DNA of 64,000 nt, taken from assembly GCF_018326005.1 (NCBI RefSeq), contig NZ_AP021903.1, forward strand, positions 5,011,001-5,075,000, in the 5' to 3' direction. Below the pieces are notes generated by a model that was not told the DNA's origin, did no database searches, and saw only the letters and a list, made by a program, of their open reading frames with translations. Of the stretch, positions 28,136-36,547 are shown in pieces. Each line of letters begins with the position of its first letter. Within the stretch, counting starts at the first letter, position 1. Source of the stretch: Pseudomonas sp. Seg1. Its GTDB lineage: Bacteria > Pseudomonadota > Gammaproteobacteria > Pseudomonadales > Pseudomonadaceae. Both the position numbers and the translations under genes were made by a program.

Positions 28136-28999
28136 TCAGTCACCCCGGCTCAAGGACGTCCACAAAAGCTGCGCCGCATACCCTCGATAAGGCCGCCAAG
28201 CCTCTGCGCGAACGGCCAATTCCCGCGCCGTCGGCCGCCGCCCTTCCAGTACTTCCAGCGCCCGCAACAGCCCGACATCCCCGGTCGGAAACCCATCCAT
28301 ATCACGCAACTGCCGCAGCGCAATGTACTGCGCCGTCCAATCACCAATGCCGTGCAGGGCCAGCAAGCGCGCCACCCCGCCTTGGCGATTCGGTTCAAAC
28401 AATGAAGGATCATCGAGCAACGCCTGTGCCACGCCCGACAGCGTTCGCCCACGACTTCTGGGCATGCCCAACGCGGCCAGATCCGCCACGGCCAAAACAT
28501 CCGGCTGAGGAAAAACGTGAGTCAAACCCGCAAGCGTCGAACGCAACGGCACGCCATATTGCGCAACCAGTTTCCCCGCCAGCCGAATCGCCGCCACCAC
28601 GCTAATCTGCTGCCCAAGCACCGCGCGAAACGCCAGTTCCAGCCCGTCCCACGCACCGGGAACCCGCAACCCCGGACGCTCGGCGAGCAACCGCGCCAGC
28701 AACGGATCTTGCGCCAGATGCCGCTGCATCAACGACAGATCCGCATCCAGATCAAACATCCGCCGCAGCCGCGCAACGATCTCCGGCAGCACCGTTGAAT
28801 CAGGAAAATCCAGCGTCACCTCCAGCGCATCAGCGGCACCAGGGCCGACCGAAACCGTGCCATGCACACCGTTCAAGCCGATGCTGCGTGAATAAACGCC
28901 ATCGACCACGGTCTCCATCCCGACCACCGCCCGCGCCGCGAGAAAGCCCGACATCGCCGCCCAGTCATACGGCGGCTGATACTCAAGCGACAACCTCAC
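28136..28999 (-). CDS. alkA: DNA-3-methyladenine glycosylase II, AlkA type
   Basis: Excises alkylated purines in base-excision repair. It has 287 residues, near the E. coli AlkA length. N-terminal AlkA_N domain YQPPYDWAAMSGFLAARA, helix-hairpin-helix LHGIGDWTAQYIALR (about 215-228), and FPTGDVG with catalytic Asp at 241. It starts with GTG at 28997-28999, overlapping the stop of the upstream antiporter gene as GTGA. No good ribosome site is visible, so expression probably relies on coupling with that gene. Confidence 0.93.
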   Translation of the reverse strand: MRLSLEYQPPYDWAAMSGFLAARAVVGMETVVDGVYSRSIGLNGVHGTVSVGPGAADALEVTLDFPDSTVLPEIVARLRRMFDLDADLSLMQRHLAQDPLLARLLAERPGLRVPGAWDGLELAFRAVLGQQISVVAAIRLAGKLVAQYGVPLRSTLAGLTHVFPQPDVLAVADLAALGMPRSRGRTLSGVAQALLDDPSLFEPNRQGGVARLLALHGIGDWTAQYIALRQLRDMDGFPTGDVGLLRALEVLEGRRPTARELAVRAEAWRPYRGYAAQLLWTSLSRGD

Positions 29000-30423
29000 A
29001 ACGACAACAGCCCGCTGTACAAACCATACGCCGCCAGCCCGGCGCCGATGATCACGCAGGTAAAAATCCCTTTCTCGACCGTGGTGAACAACGGCTCGCC
29101 CTGCTCATGTTTGGCCTTGGCAAACAGGATCACCCCCGGCGCATACAGCAGCGCCGACAACAGCAAATACTTGACCCCGCCGGCATACAACAACCACACC
29201 GCATAGCACAGGGCAATGCCGCCGATCAGCAGATCCTTGGTGCGTTCGGCCGAGGCGTGTTCGTAGGTTTCGCCGCGTCCGCTCAGCAGCACTGCGTACG
29301 CCGCCGACCACAGGTACGGCACCAGAATCATCGACGAAGCCAGATAGATCAGGCTGGTGTAAGTGCCGGCCGAGAACAGCGTGATCAGCAGGAAAATCTG
29401 GATCATCACGTTGGTCAGCCACAACGCATTGACCGGTACATGGTTGGCGTTTTCCTTTTTCAGGAACGCCGGCATGGTCTTGTCCTTGGCCGTGGCAAAC
29501 AGGATCTCGGCGCACAGCAGCGCCCAGGACAGCAACGCACCGAGCAACGAAACCGCCAGGCCAATGCTGATCGCCAGCGCGCCCCACGGCCCGACGATGT
29601 GTTCCAGCACCGCCGCCAGCGAAGGGTTCTGCAGGGTGGCCAGTTCCGGTTGGCTCATGATCCCCAGCGACAGCACGTTAACCAGTACCAGCAACGCCAG
29701 CACACCGATAAAGCCGATCACGGTGGCGCGGCCGACGTCGCTGCGTTTCTCCGCCCGCGCCGAGTACACGCTGGCGCCTTCGATGCCGATGAACACAAAC
29801 ACGGTGACCAGCATCATGTTGCGCACCTGATCCATCACCCCGCCGAAACTCGGGTTGCTGCGGCCCCAGATGTCGCGGGTGAAGATGTCAGCCTTGAACG
29901 CCACGGCGGCGATGACGATGAACATGATCAGCGGCACGATCTTCGCAACCGTGGTGACCTGATTGATGAACGCCGCCTCCTTGATCCCGCGCATCACCAG
30001 AAAATGCACGGCCCACAACAAGACCGAGGCGCAGCCGATGGCGACGGGCGTGTTGCCCTGGCCAAACACCGGAAAAAAGTAACCGAGGGTGCTGAACAGC
30101 AAAACGAAATAACCGACGTTGCCCAGCCAGGCGCTGATCCAGTAACCCCACGCCGACGAGAAGCCCATGTAGTCGCCGAACCCGGCCTTGGCGTAGGCAT
30201 ACACGCCGGAATCCAGCTCGGGTTTGCGGTTGGCGAGGGTTTGAAAGACGAACGCCAGGGTCAGCATGCCGATGGCAGTGATGCCCCAACCGATCAGGAT
30301 CGCCCCGGCATCGGCGCGCGCCGCCATGTTCTGCGGCAACGAGAAAATCCCCCCGCCAATCATCGAACCCACGACCAGGGCGATCAACGCACCCAGGCGC
30401 AGCTTTTGCGTGGTTTGCGACAT
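28996..30423 (-). CDS. Arginine/ornithine antiporter, second ArcD paralogue
   Basis: Inner-membrane APC-family exchanger of 475 residues and about 12-13 helices. It is highly similar over its whole length to the ArcD encoded divergently at 30988 (both begin LRLGAL-ALVVGSMIGGGIFSLPQNMAA). Differences cluster in loops. It is coupled to alkA rather than to arginine genes, lacks a visible ANR box, and has a clear GGGAGA ribosome site. It may serve arginine/ornithine exchange under other conditions, or another basic amino acid. Confidence 0.9.
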   Translation of the reverse strand: MSQTTQKLRLGALIALVVGSMIGGGIFSLPQNMAARADAGAILIGWGITAIGMLTLAFVFQTLANRKPELDSGVYAYAKAGFGDYMGFSSAWGYWISAWLGNVGYFVLLFSTLGYFFPVFGQGNTPVAIGCASVLLWAVHFLVMRGIKEAAFINQVTTVAKIVPLIMFIVIAAVAFKADIFTRDIWGRSNPSFGGVMDQVRNMMLVTVFVFIGIEGASVYSARAEKRSDVGRATVIGFIGVLALLVLVNVLSLGIMSQPELATLQNPSLAAVLEHIVGPWGALAISIGLAVSLLGALLSWALLCAEILFATAKDKTMPAFLKKENANHVPVNALWLTNVMIQIFLLITLFSAGTYTSLIYLASSMILVPYLWSAAYAVLLSGRGETYEHASAERTKDLLIGGIALCYAVWLLYAGGVKYLLLSALLYAPGVILFAKAKHEQGEPLFTTVEKGIFTCVIIGAGLAAYGLYSGLLSL

Positions 30424-30490
30424 TCCAGTCTCCCTTTTCCAAACAACTGGTTCTCAGAACCTGTTTACACCTGTGGCGAGAGTGACTCTC

Positions 30491-30575
30491 TGTGGCGAGG
30501 GGATTTATCCCCGATGGGGGCGGCTTCGCCACCCATCGGGGCGATACGACGTTTCGCTAAATCCCCTCGCCACAA
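30491..30575. repeat. Inverted repeat pair (family B) with an internal insertion
   Basis: Left arm TGTGGCGAGGGGATTTATCCCC. Right arm ends AAATCCCCTCGCCACA but is split by about 17 bases containing CGATACGACGTTTCGCT after CATCGGGG. Confidence 0.8.
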
Positions 30576-30599
30576 GATAGACGTGTTCATCGAACATTA

Positions 30600-30912
30600 A
30601 CTAAATGGATAAACACTAATAACGTTTATTGGATAACACCGAAAAACGCCCACTTATATATAGCCGATGACGCTAACGCCTAGCACGTTAAGACAGTTTT
30701 GTGCGCTGATCCTAATAAATCAATTCTGTACTGAAAACAGATGCCGAAAATTTGCCAAAAGCTGAAAACGAACTAGCGTGATAATTCAAAAGTAATAATA
30801 GCCATTCCCAAAAACCTACAGCAAACCCTTCTAGGGCGGGGCTTCCAGACAATAGCCTTATGCCTGCACCCGAGACCTAAGTCATTCATTAACAATGGAA
30901 TGTGGCCATGCA
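30600..30912. other. AT-rich non-coding stretch between the two arcD genes
   Basis: About 310 bases, clearly more AT-rich than its surroundings, with short inverted repeats such as ATAAAC/GTTTAT near 30611-30629. I see no credible coding frame. It probably holds the upstream regulatory region of arcDABC, for example ArgR contacts, but I cannot assign exact sites. Confidence 0.5.
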
Positions 30913-30926
30913 CTGATCTATGTCAG
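30913..30926. promoter_or_regulatory. ANR/FNR-type box of arcDABC
   Basis: CTGATCTATGTCAG resembles the ANR consensus TTGAT-N4-ATCAA (TGAT and GTCA half-sites kept). It lies 62 bases before the arcD ATG, allowing the usual -41.5 position. Anaerobic induction of arc operons by ANR is established in pseudomonads. Confidence 0.65.
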
Positions 30927-30987
30927 TTGTTCGAACAGTCAACAGTCCTACGCTGTGAACTCTTCTCTCCTGCAATGGAGTCATGCA

Positions 30988-32415
30988 ATGTCTGAAGCTC
31001 CCGGAAAACTACGATTAGGTGCACTGGTTGCACTGGTAGTCGGCTCGATGATCGGTGGCGGGATATTCTCTTTGCCACAAAACATGGCCGCCAGCGCCGA
31101 CGTCGGCGCGGTGCTGATCGGTTGGGCCATCACCGCTGTCGGCATGCTCACCCTCGCTTTTGTCTTCCAGACCCTCGCCAATCGCAAGCCTGACCTCGAC
31201 GGCGGTGTCTACGCCTACGCCAAGGCCGGTTTTGGCGACTACATGGGTTTCTCATCCGCCTGGGGTTACTGGATCAGTGCCTGGCTGGGCAACGTCGGTT
31301 ACTTCGTTCTGTTGTTCAGTACCCTCGGCTATTTCTTCCCGGTTTTCGGTGAAGGCAACACCGTTGCCGCGGTGATCGGCGCTTCTGTCCTGCTCTGGGC
31401 CGTGCATTTTCTGGTGCTGCGCGGGATCAAGGAGGCGGCCTTCATCAACCTGGTGACCACGGTGGCCAAGGTCGTGCCGCTGCTGCTGTTCGTATTGATC
31501 GCGCTCTTCGCGTTCAAACTGGACATCTTCACCGCCGACATCTGGGGCGTGAAAAACCCCGATCTGGGCAGCGTGATGAACCAGGTGCGCAACATGATGC
31601 TGGTCACCGTGTGGGTGTTCATCGGCATCGAAGGCGCGAGCATCTTCTCGGCCCGTGCGGAAAAACGTTCGGACGTGGGCAAGGCCACCGTCATCGGTTT
31701 CATCACTGTGCTGCTGTTTTTGGTGCTGGTGAACGTGCTGTCGCTGGGCATCATGACCCAACCGGAACTGGCCAAACTGCAGAACCCGTCGATGGCCGCC
31801 GTGCTTGAGCACGTGGTCGGTCACTGGGGTGCGGTGCTGATCAGTGTCGGTCTGATCATCTCGTTGCTAGGCGCCCTGCTGTCGTGGGTGCTGCTGTGCG
31901 CGGAGATCATGTTCGCCGCCGCCAAAGACCACACCATGCCGGAGTTCCTGCGCAAGGAGAACGCCAACCACGTACCGGTCAACGCCCTGTGGCTGACCAA
32001 CGCGATGGTGCAGATTTTCCTGATCATCACCCTGTTCTCGGCCAGCACTTACCTGTCACTGATCTATCTCGCCACCTCGATGATTCTGGTGCCGTACCTG
32101 TGGTCGGCGGCGTATGCCCTGCTGCTGGCGGTACGTGGCGAAACCTACAAAGGCTTCGCAGCCGAGCGGCGCAAGGATCTGATCATCGGCGGCATCGCCC
32201 TGATCTACGCGGTCTGGCTGCTCTACGCCGGCGGCGTCAAGTACCTGCTGCTCTCGGCCCTGCTCTATGCGCCCGGCGCGATCCTGTTCGCCAAGGCCAA
32301 GCTCGAACTCAAACAAGCAATTTTCACCAACGTCGAGAAGCTGATTTTCGCCGCGGTGGTCGTCGGTGCCCTGGTGGCAGCCTACGGTCTCTACGACGGC
32401 TTCCTGACTCTGTAA
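30988..32415 (+). CDS. arcD: Arginine/ornithine antiporter
   Basis: Inner-membrane exchanger that imports arginine and exports ornithine for the arginine deiminase pathway. It has 475 residues from the ATG at 30988 (GGAG upstream); a longer in-frame start overlaps the ANR box and is rejected. About 12-13 hydrophobic helices, APC-family motif VGSMIGGGIFSLPQNMA at the start. First gene of arcDABC with arcA 35 bases downstream. Confidence 0.95.
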   Translation: MSEAPGKLRLGALVALVVGSMIGGGIFSLPQNMAASADVGAVLIGWAITAVGMLTLAFVFQTLANRKPDLDGGVYAYAKAGFGDYMGFSSAWGYWISAWLGNVGYFVLLFSTLGYFFPVFGEGNTVAAVIGASVLLWAVHFLVLRGIKEAAFINLVTTVAKVVPLLLFVLIALFAFKLDIFTADIWGVKNPDLGSVMNQVRNMMLVTVWVFIGIEGASIFSARAEKRSDVGKATVIGFITVLLFLVLVNVLSLGIMTQPELAKLQNPSMAAVLEHVVGHWGAVLISVGLIISLLGALLSWVLLCAEIMFAAAKDHTMPEFLRKENANHVPVNALWLTNAMVQIFLIITLFSASTYLSLIYLATSMILVPYLWSAAYALLLAVRGETYKGFAAERRKDLIIGGIALIYAVWLLYAGGVKYLLLSALLYAPGAILFAKAKLELKQAIFTNVEKLIFAAVVVGALVAAYGLYDGFLTL

Positions 32416-32450
32416 CACCTGATTGATTTGTTATCTGGAGGATCACTGCA

Positions 32451-33707
32451 ATGACCACGGAAAAAGTTAAGTACGGCGTCCATTCCGAAGCCGGCAAACT
32501 GCGCAAAGTCATGGTCTGCTCCCCTGGTCTGGCCCATCAGCGGCTCACCCCGAACAACTGCGATGAACTGCTGTTCGATGATGTGCTGTGGGTTGCCCAG
32601 GCCAAACGCGACCACTTCGACTTCGTCACCAAAATGCGTGAGCGCGGGATCGACGTGCTGGAAATGCACAACCTGCTGACCGACATCGTCGCCATCCCGG
32701 AAGCACTGGACTGGATTCTTGAGCGCAAGGTCACCGCCGATTCGGTGGGCCTGGGCCTGATCAGCGAAGTGAAATCCTGGCTGAAAAGCCTGGAGCCGCG
32801 ACACATCGCCGAATTCCTGATTGGCGGCGTGTCCGCCGATGATCTGCCGGACAGTTTCGGTGGCAAGACCATCCAGATGTTCCGCGACTTCCTCGGCCAC
32901 TCCAGCTTCATTCTGCCGCCGCTGCCGAACACCCAGTTCACCCGCGACACCACCTGCTGGATCTATGGCGGCGTGACGCTGAACCCGATGTACTGGCCGG
33001 CGCGTCGTCAGGAAACCCTGCTGACCACTGCCATCTACAAATTCCACCCGCAGTTCACCAACGCCGATTTCGAGATCTGGTACGGCGACCCGGACAAGGA
33101 CCACGGCAGCTCCACCCTTGAGGGCGGTGATGTGATGCCGATCGGCAACGGCGTGGTGTTGATCGGTATGGGCGAGCGCTCATCCCGTCAGGCCATCGGC
33201 CAACTGGCGCTGAACCTGTTCAAGAACAAAGCCGTGGAAAAAGTCATCGTCGCCGGCCTGCCAAAGTCCCGCGCAGCGATGCACCTGGACACCGTGTTCA
33301 GCTTCTGCGACCGCGACCTGGTGACGATCTTTCCGGAAGTGGTCAACCAGATCGTCGCGTTCACCCTGCGCCCTGACGAAAGCAAACAGGGCGGCATCGA
33401 CATTCGCCGCGAAGAAACCAACTTCCTCGACACCGTCGCCGCCGCTCTCAATCTGCCGAAACTGCGCGTGGTGGAAACCGGCGGCAACAGCTTCGCCGCC
33501 GAACGCGAGCAATGGGACGACGGCAACAACGTGGTGGCAGTGGAACCGGGCGTGGTCATCGGCTACGACCGCAACACCTACACCAACACCCTGCTGCGCA
33601 AAGCAGGCGTTGAGGTCATCACCATCAGCGCCGGGGAACTGGGCCGTGGTCGTGGCGGCGGCCACTGCATGACCTGCCCGATCATCCGCGACCCGATCGA
33701 CTACTAA
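32451..33707 (+). CDS. arcA: Arginine deiminase
   Basis: Hydrolyses arginine to citrulline and ammonia, first step of the ATP-yielding arginine deiminase pathway. It has 418 residues. The guanidino-modifying fold shows [10 protein letters not shown] and the catalytic GGGHCMTCP with Cys406, the same number as the well-studied P. aeruginosa enzyme. It is preceded by GGAGG and followed by a strong intergenic hairpin before arcB. Confidence 0.98.
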   Translation: MTTEKVKYGVHSEAGKLRKVMVCSPGLAHQRLTPNNCDELLFDDVLWVAQAKRDHFDFVTKMRERGIDVLEMHNLLTDIVAIPEALDWILERKVTADSVGLGLISEVKSWLKSLEPRHIAEFLIGGVSADDLPDSFGGKTIQMFRDFLGHSSFILPPLPNTQFTRDTTCWIYGGVTLNPMYWPARRQETLLTTAIYKFHPQFTNADFEIWYGDPDKDHGSSTLEGGDVMPIGNGVVLIGMGERSSRQAIGQLALNLFKNKAVEKVIVAGLPKSRAAMHLDTVFSFCDRDLVTIFPEVVNQIVAFTLRPDESKQGGIDIRREETNFLDTVAAALNLPKLRVVETGGNSFAAEREQWDDGNNVVAVEPGVVIGYDRNTYTNTLLRKAGVEVITISAGELGRGRGGGHCMTCPIIRDPIDY

Positions 33708-33716
33708 ACCTCTGAG

Positions 33717-33747
33717 CCCTGATCGCACTTATCCAGTGCGATCAGGG
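33717..33747 (+). other. Intercistronic hairpin between arcA and arcB
   Basis: Perfect 12-bp stem CCCTGATCGCAC/GTGCGATCAGGG with a 7-base loop and no T run. It is more likely an mRNA processing or stability structure than a terminator; arc transcripts are known to be processed in P. aeruginosa. Confidence 0.8.
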
Positions 33748-33775
33748 GGATAACCGATACCGAAGGAGATCCATC

Positions 33776-34786
33776 ATGGCTTTCAATATTCACAACCGTA
33801 ACCTGCTCAGCCTGGAACACCACACCCCACGTGAGCTGCGTTACCTGCTCGACCTGTCCCGCGATCTGAAGCGCGCCAAATACACCGGCACCGAGCAGCA
33901 ACACCTGAAGGGCAACAACATCGCCCTGATCTTCGAAAAAACCTCGACCCGCACCCGTTGCGCGTTCGAAGTCGCCGCTTATGACCAGGGCGCCAATGTC
34001 ACTTACATCGACCCGAACTCCTCGCAGATCGGCCACAAGGAAAGCATGAAGGACACAGCCCGCGTGCTGGGTCGCATGTACGACGCCATCGAATACCGTG
34101 GCTTCAAACAGGAAATCGTCGAGGAACTGGCCAAGTTCGCCGGCGTGCCGGTGTTCAACGGTCTGACCGACGAATATCACCCGACCCAGATGATCGCCGA
34201 CGTGCTGACCATGCGTGAGCACGCCGACAAGCCGATCCATGAAATCAGCTACGCCTACCTCGGCGACGCGCGCAACAACATGGGTAATTCGCTGCTGCTG
34301 GTCGGCGCCAAACTCGGCATGGACGTGCGCATCTGCGCGCCGAAAGCGCTGTGGCCGCATGACGATCTGGTCGAGCGCTGCCACAAATACGCGGAAGAAA
34401 GCGGTGCGCGCATCACCCTGACCGAAGACCCGAAAGCCGCAGTCAAAGGCGTCGACTTCATCCACACCGACGTCTGGGTGTCGATGGGCGAGCCGGTGGA
34501 AGCGTGGGCCGAGCGTATCCAGCAACTGCTGCCGTACCAGGTCAACAAAGAGCTGATGAAAGCCACCGGCAACCCGCGCACCAAGTTCATGCACTGCCTG
34601 CCGGCGTTCCACAACAGCGACACCAAGGTCGGCAAACAGATCGCCGAGCAGTATCCACACCTGGCCAACGGCATCGAAGTCACCGACGACGTGTTCGAAT
34701 CGCCAGCCTGCATCGCCTTCGAGCAAGCGGAAAACCGCATGCACACCATCAAGGCGATTCTGGTCTCGACCCTGGCTGATCTGTAA
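33776..34786 (+). CDS. arcB: Catabolic ornithine carbamoyltransferase
   Basis: Converts citrulline and phosphate to ornithine and carbamoyl phosphate. It has 336 residues, with the carbamoyl-phosphate site STRTR at 57-61 and the ornithine-site HCLP at 273-276. AAGGAG precedes the ATG. It sits second in the enzyme series of the pathway, between ArcA and ArcC. Confidence 0.98.
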   Translation: MAFNIHNRNLLSLEHHTPRELRYLLDLSRDLKRAKYTGTEQQHLKGNNIALIFEKTSTRTRCAFEVAAYDQGANVTYIDPNSSQIGHKESMKDTARVLGRMYDAIEYRGFKQEIVEELAKFAGVPVFNGLTDEYHPTQMIADVLTMREHADKPIHEISYAYLGDARNNMGNSLLLVGAKLGMDVRICAPKALWPHDDLVERCHKYAEESGARITLTEDPKAAVKGVDFIHTDVWVSMGEPVEAWAERIQQLLPYQVNKELMKATGNPRTKFMHCLPAFHNSDTKVGKQIAEQYPHLANGIEVTDDVFESPACIAFEQAENRMHTIKAILVSTLADL

Positions 34787-34803
34787 TTGATCGACACGGT
34801 CAC

Positions 34804-34894
34804 TGTGGGAGCTGGCTTGCCAGCGATAGCGGTGTGTCAGCCGACAGAAATGCTGACGGATACACCGCCATCGCGGGCAAGCCCGGCTCCCACA
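34804..34894. repeat. REPIN (family A) with a variant arm, between arcB and arcC
   Basis: Left arm is the standard TGTGGGAGC..GCGAT; right arm reads ATCGCGGGCAAGCCCGGCTC, compensated at GCGGGC/GCCCGG so that it keeps its own palindrome. It lies inside the operon. Confidence 0.85.
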
Positions 34895-34946
34895 GGGATC
34901 GCATTCGTCCTGCACGAACTCACTGTTTTCCAGAAGGACATGCACC

Positions 34947-35876
34947 ATGCGTATCGTCGTAGCTCTGGGCGGTAACGCCCTGCTCCGCCGTGGCGAACCG
35001 ATGACCGCTGACAACCAGCGCGCCAACATCCGCATCGCCACCGAGCAAATCGCCAAGATCCATCCCGGCAACCAACTGGTCATCGCCCACGGCAATGGCC
35101 CGCAAGTCGGCCTGCTGTCGCTGCAAGCGGCGGCCTATACCTCCGTCTCCCCCTACCCGCTGGACGTGCTCGGTGCAGAAACCGAAGGCATGATCGGCTA
35201 CATCATCGAACAGGAACTGGGTAACTTGCTGGACTTCGAGGTCCCGTTCGCCACCCTGCTCACTCAGGTCGAAGTCGACGCCAACGACCCGGCCTTCAAG
35301 AACCCGACCAAGCCGATCGGCCCGGTCTACGACAAGGCCGAAGCGGAAAAACTCGCCGCCGAAAAAGGCTGGGCCATCGCGCCCGACGGCGACAAGTTCC
35401 GCCGTGTGGTCGCCAGTCCACGGCCAAAACGCATCTTCGAAATCCGCCCGATCAAGTGGCTGCTGGACAAGGGCAGCATCGTCATTTGCGCCGGTGGCGG
35501 CGGCATTCCGACCATGTATGACGAGAACCGCAACCTCAAGGGCATCGAGGCGGTGATCGACAAGGACCTGTGCTCCTCGCTGCTGGCTGAACAACTGGAA
35601 GCGGATTTGCTGGTGATCGCCACCGACGTCAACGCCGCGTTCATCGACTTCGGCAAACCGAGCCAGAAAGCCATCGCCGAGGCGCATCCGGACGAACTCG
35701 AACGACTGGGTTTTGCCGCAGGTTCCATGGGACCAAAGGTTCAGGCAGCCTGCGAATTCGCGCGCCATACTGGCAAGGTTGCGGTGATCGGTTCGCTGGC
35801 AGACATCGAAGCCATCGTCCAGGGCACCGCCGGTACTCGGGTCAGCACGGCGAAGCCCGGCATCAGCTATCGATAA
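34947..35876 (+). CDS. arcC: Carbamate kinase
   Basis: Makes ATP from carbamoyl phosphate, releasing ammonia and CO2: the energy-yielding last step of the pathway. It has 309 residues of the amino-acid-kinase fold, with [10 protein letters not shown] at the start, AHGNGPQVG and [10 protein letters not shown]. Preceded by AGAAGGA. Last enzyme of arcDABC. Confidence 0.98.
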   Translation: MRIVVALGGNALLRRGEPMTADNQRANIRIATEQIAKIHPGNQLVIAHGNGPQVGLLSLQAAAYTSVSPYPLDVLGAETEGMIGYIIEQELGNLLDFEVPFATLLTQVEVDANDPAFKNPTKPIGPVYDKAEAEKLAAEKGWAIAPDGDKFRRVVASPRPKRIFEIRPIKWLLDKGSIVICAGGGGIPTMYDENRNLKGIEAVIDKDLCSSLLAEQLEADLLVIATDVNAAFIDFGKPSQKAIAEAHPDELERLGFAAGSMGPKVQAACEFARHTGKVAVIGSLADIEAIVQGTAGTRVSTAKPGISYR

Positions 35877-35938
35877 TTAGAAACTCCGGGGGCAGGCGTG
35901 AGGTCTGCCCTTCTCCCATGCCTTGAAAGGAGAAACCC

Positions 35939-36301
35939 ATGGCCCAGTTCGAACCCGGTCATTTGCATATCGAGCGACATGCGTTGACTGACGACGACGT
36001 CAATTACAACGTGTGCCTCGACTATGAAGTGTTCACTGATCCCCAGAAAGGCAAAGGGATACAGTTCACTCTGCATGGCAACATGCAGGGCAAGGACATG
36101 AAGGAAACGTTTTTCCTGCCCAAGGAAGAGGCTTACAACTTCGCCCGCGACGTGACACGAATCGCCGAAAAATACGGGATTCCCAAGACTCACAGCCAGA
36201 TCGGCTCGGTTCACAAACATTACGACTTGATGTTTGAAGACATCCGCAAGCAGCTGGATATGCATTCCGGGGATCCGGTCAATCTTGAGCATTTCGAGTA
36301 A
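35939..36301 (+). CDS. DUF5064-family protein of unknown function
   Basis: Soluble acidic protein of 120 residues, FEPGHLHIERHALTDDDVNY at the N-terminus and KHYDLMFEDIRKQLDM near the end, with no signal peptide or membrane helix. I recognise it only as a Pseudomonas DUF5064 protein. It follows arcC by 62 bases with a good AAAGGAG site, so it may be co-transcribed with the arc operon. No function can be assigned. Confidence 0.8.
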   Translation: MAQFEPGHLHIERHALTDDDVNYNVCLDYEVFTDPQKGKGIQFTLHGNMQGKDMKETFFLPKEEAYNFARDVTRIAEKYGIPKTHSQIGSVHKHYDLMFEDIRKQLDMHSGDPVNLEHFE

Positions 36302-36310
36302 ACCTTTAAA

Positions 36311-36490
36311 AGCCCCTCACCCTAACCCTCTCCCGGAGGGAGAGGGGACTGATTGGGGGATGCTTCAAAGTTACGCCGAACTGACCCTGCATCACTGAAT
36401 CCATAATCGACTCGATTTTTCAGGTCGACATGTAGCGCCAGACACCTCGGTCGGCTCCCTCTCCCTCCGGGAGAGGGCTGGGGTGAGGGT
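36311..36490. repeat. Composite 180-bp repeat (family C), opposite orientation
   Basis: Ends are inverted CCCCTCACCCTAACCCTCTCCC and GGGAGAGGGCTGGGGTGAGGG. The interior ATCCATAATCGACTCG and CAGGTCGAC is the reverse of the interior of the unit at 11452-11656. Confidence 0.8.
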
Positions 36491-36547
36491 GTTTTTGATT
36501 TAAGGCATACTTGCCACCCTCCGCAATCCAGAACTCAAAACCGCCCC

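Noticed and set aside
30600..30912. Horizontal island between the arcD paralogues because of high AT content
   Set aside because: Only ~310 bases, no gene, no integrase or att-like repeats; a regulatory region explains it better.
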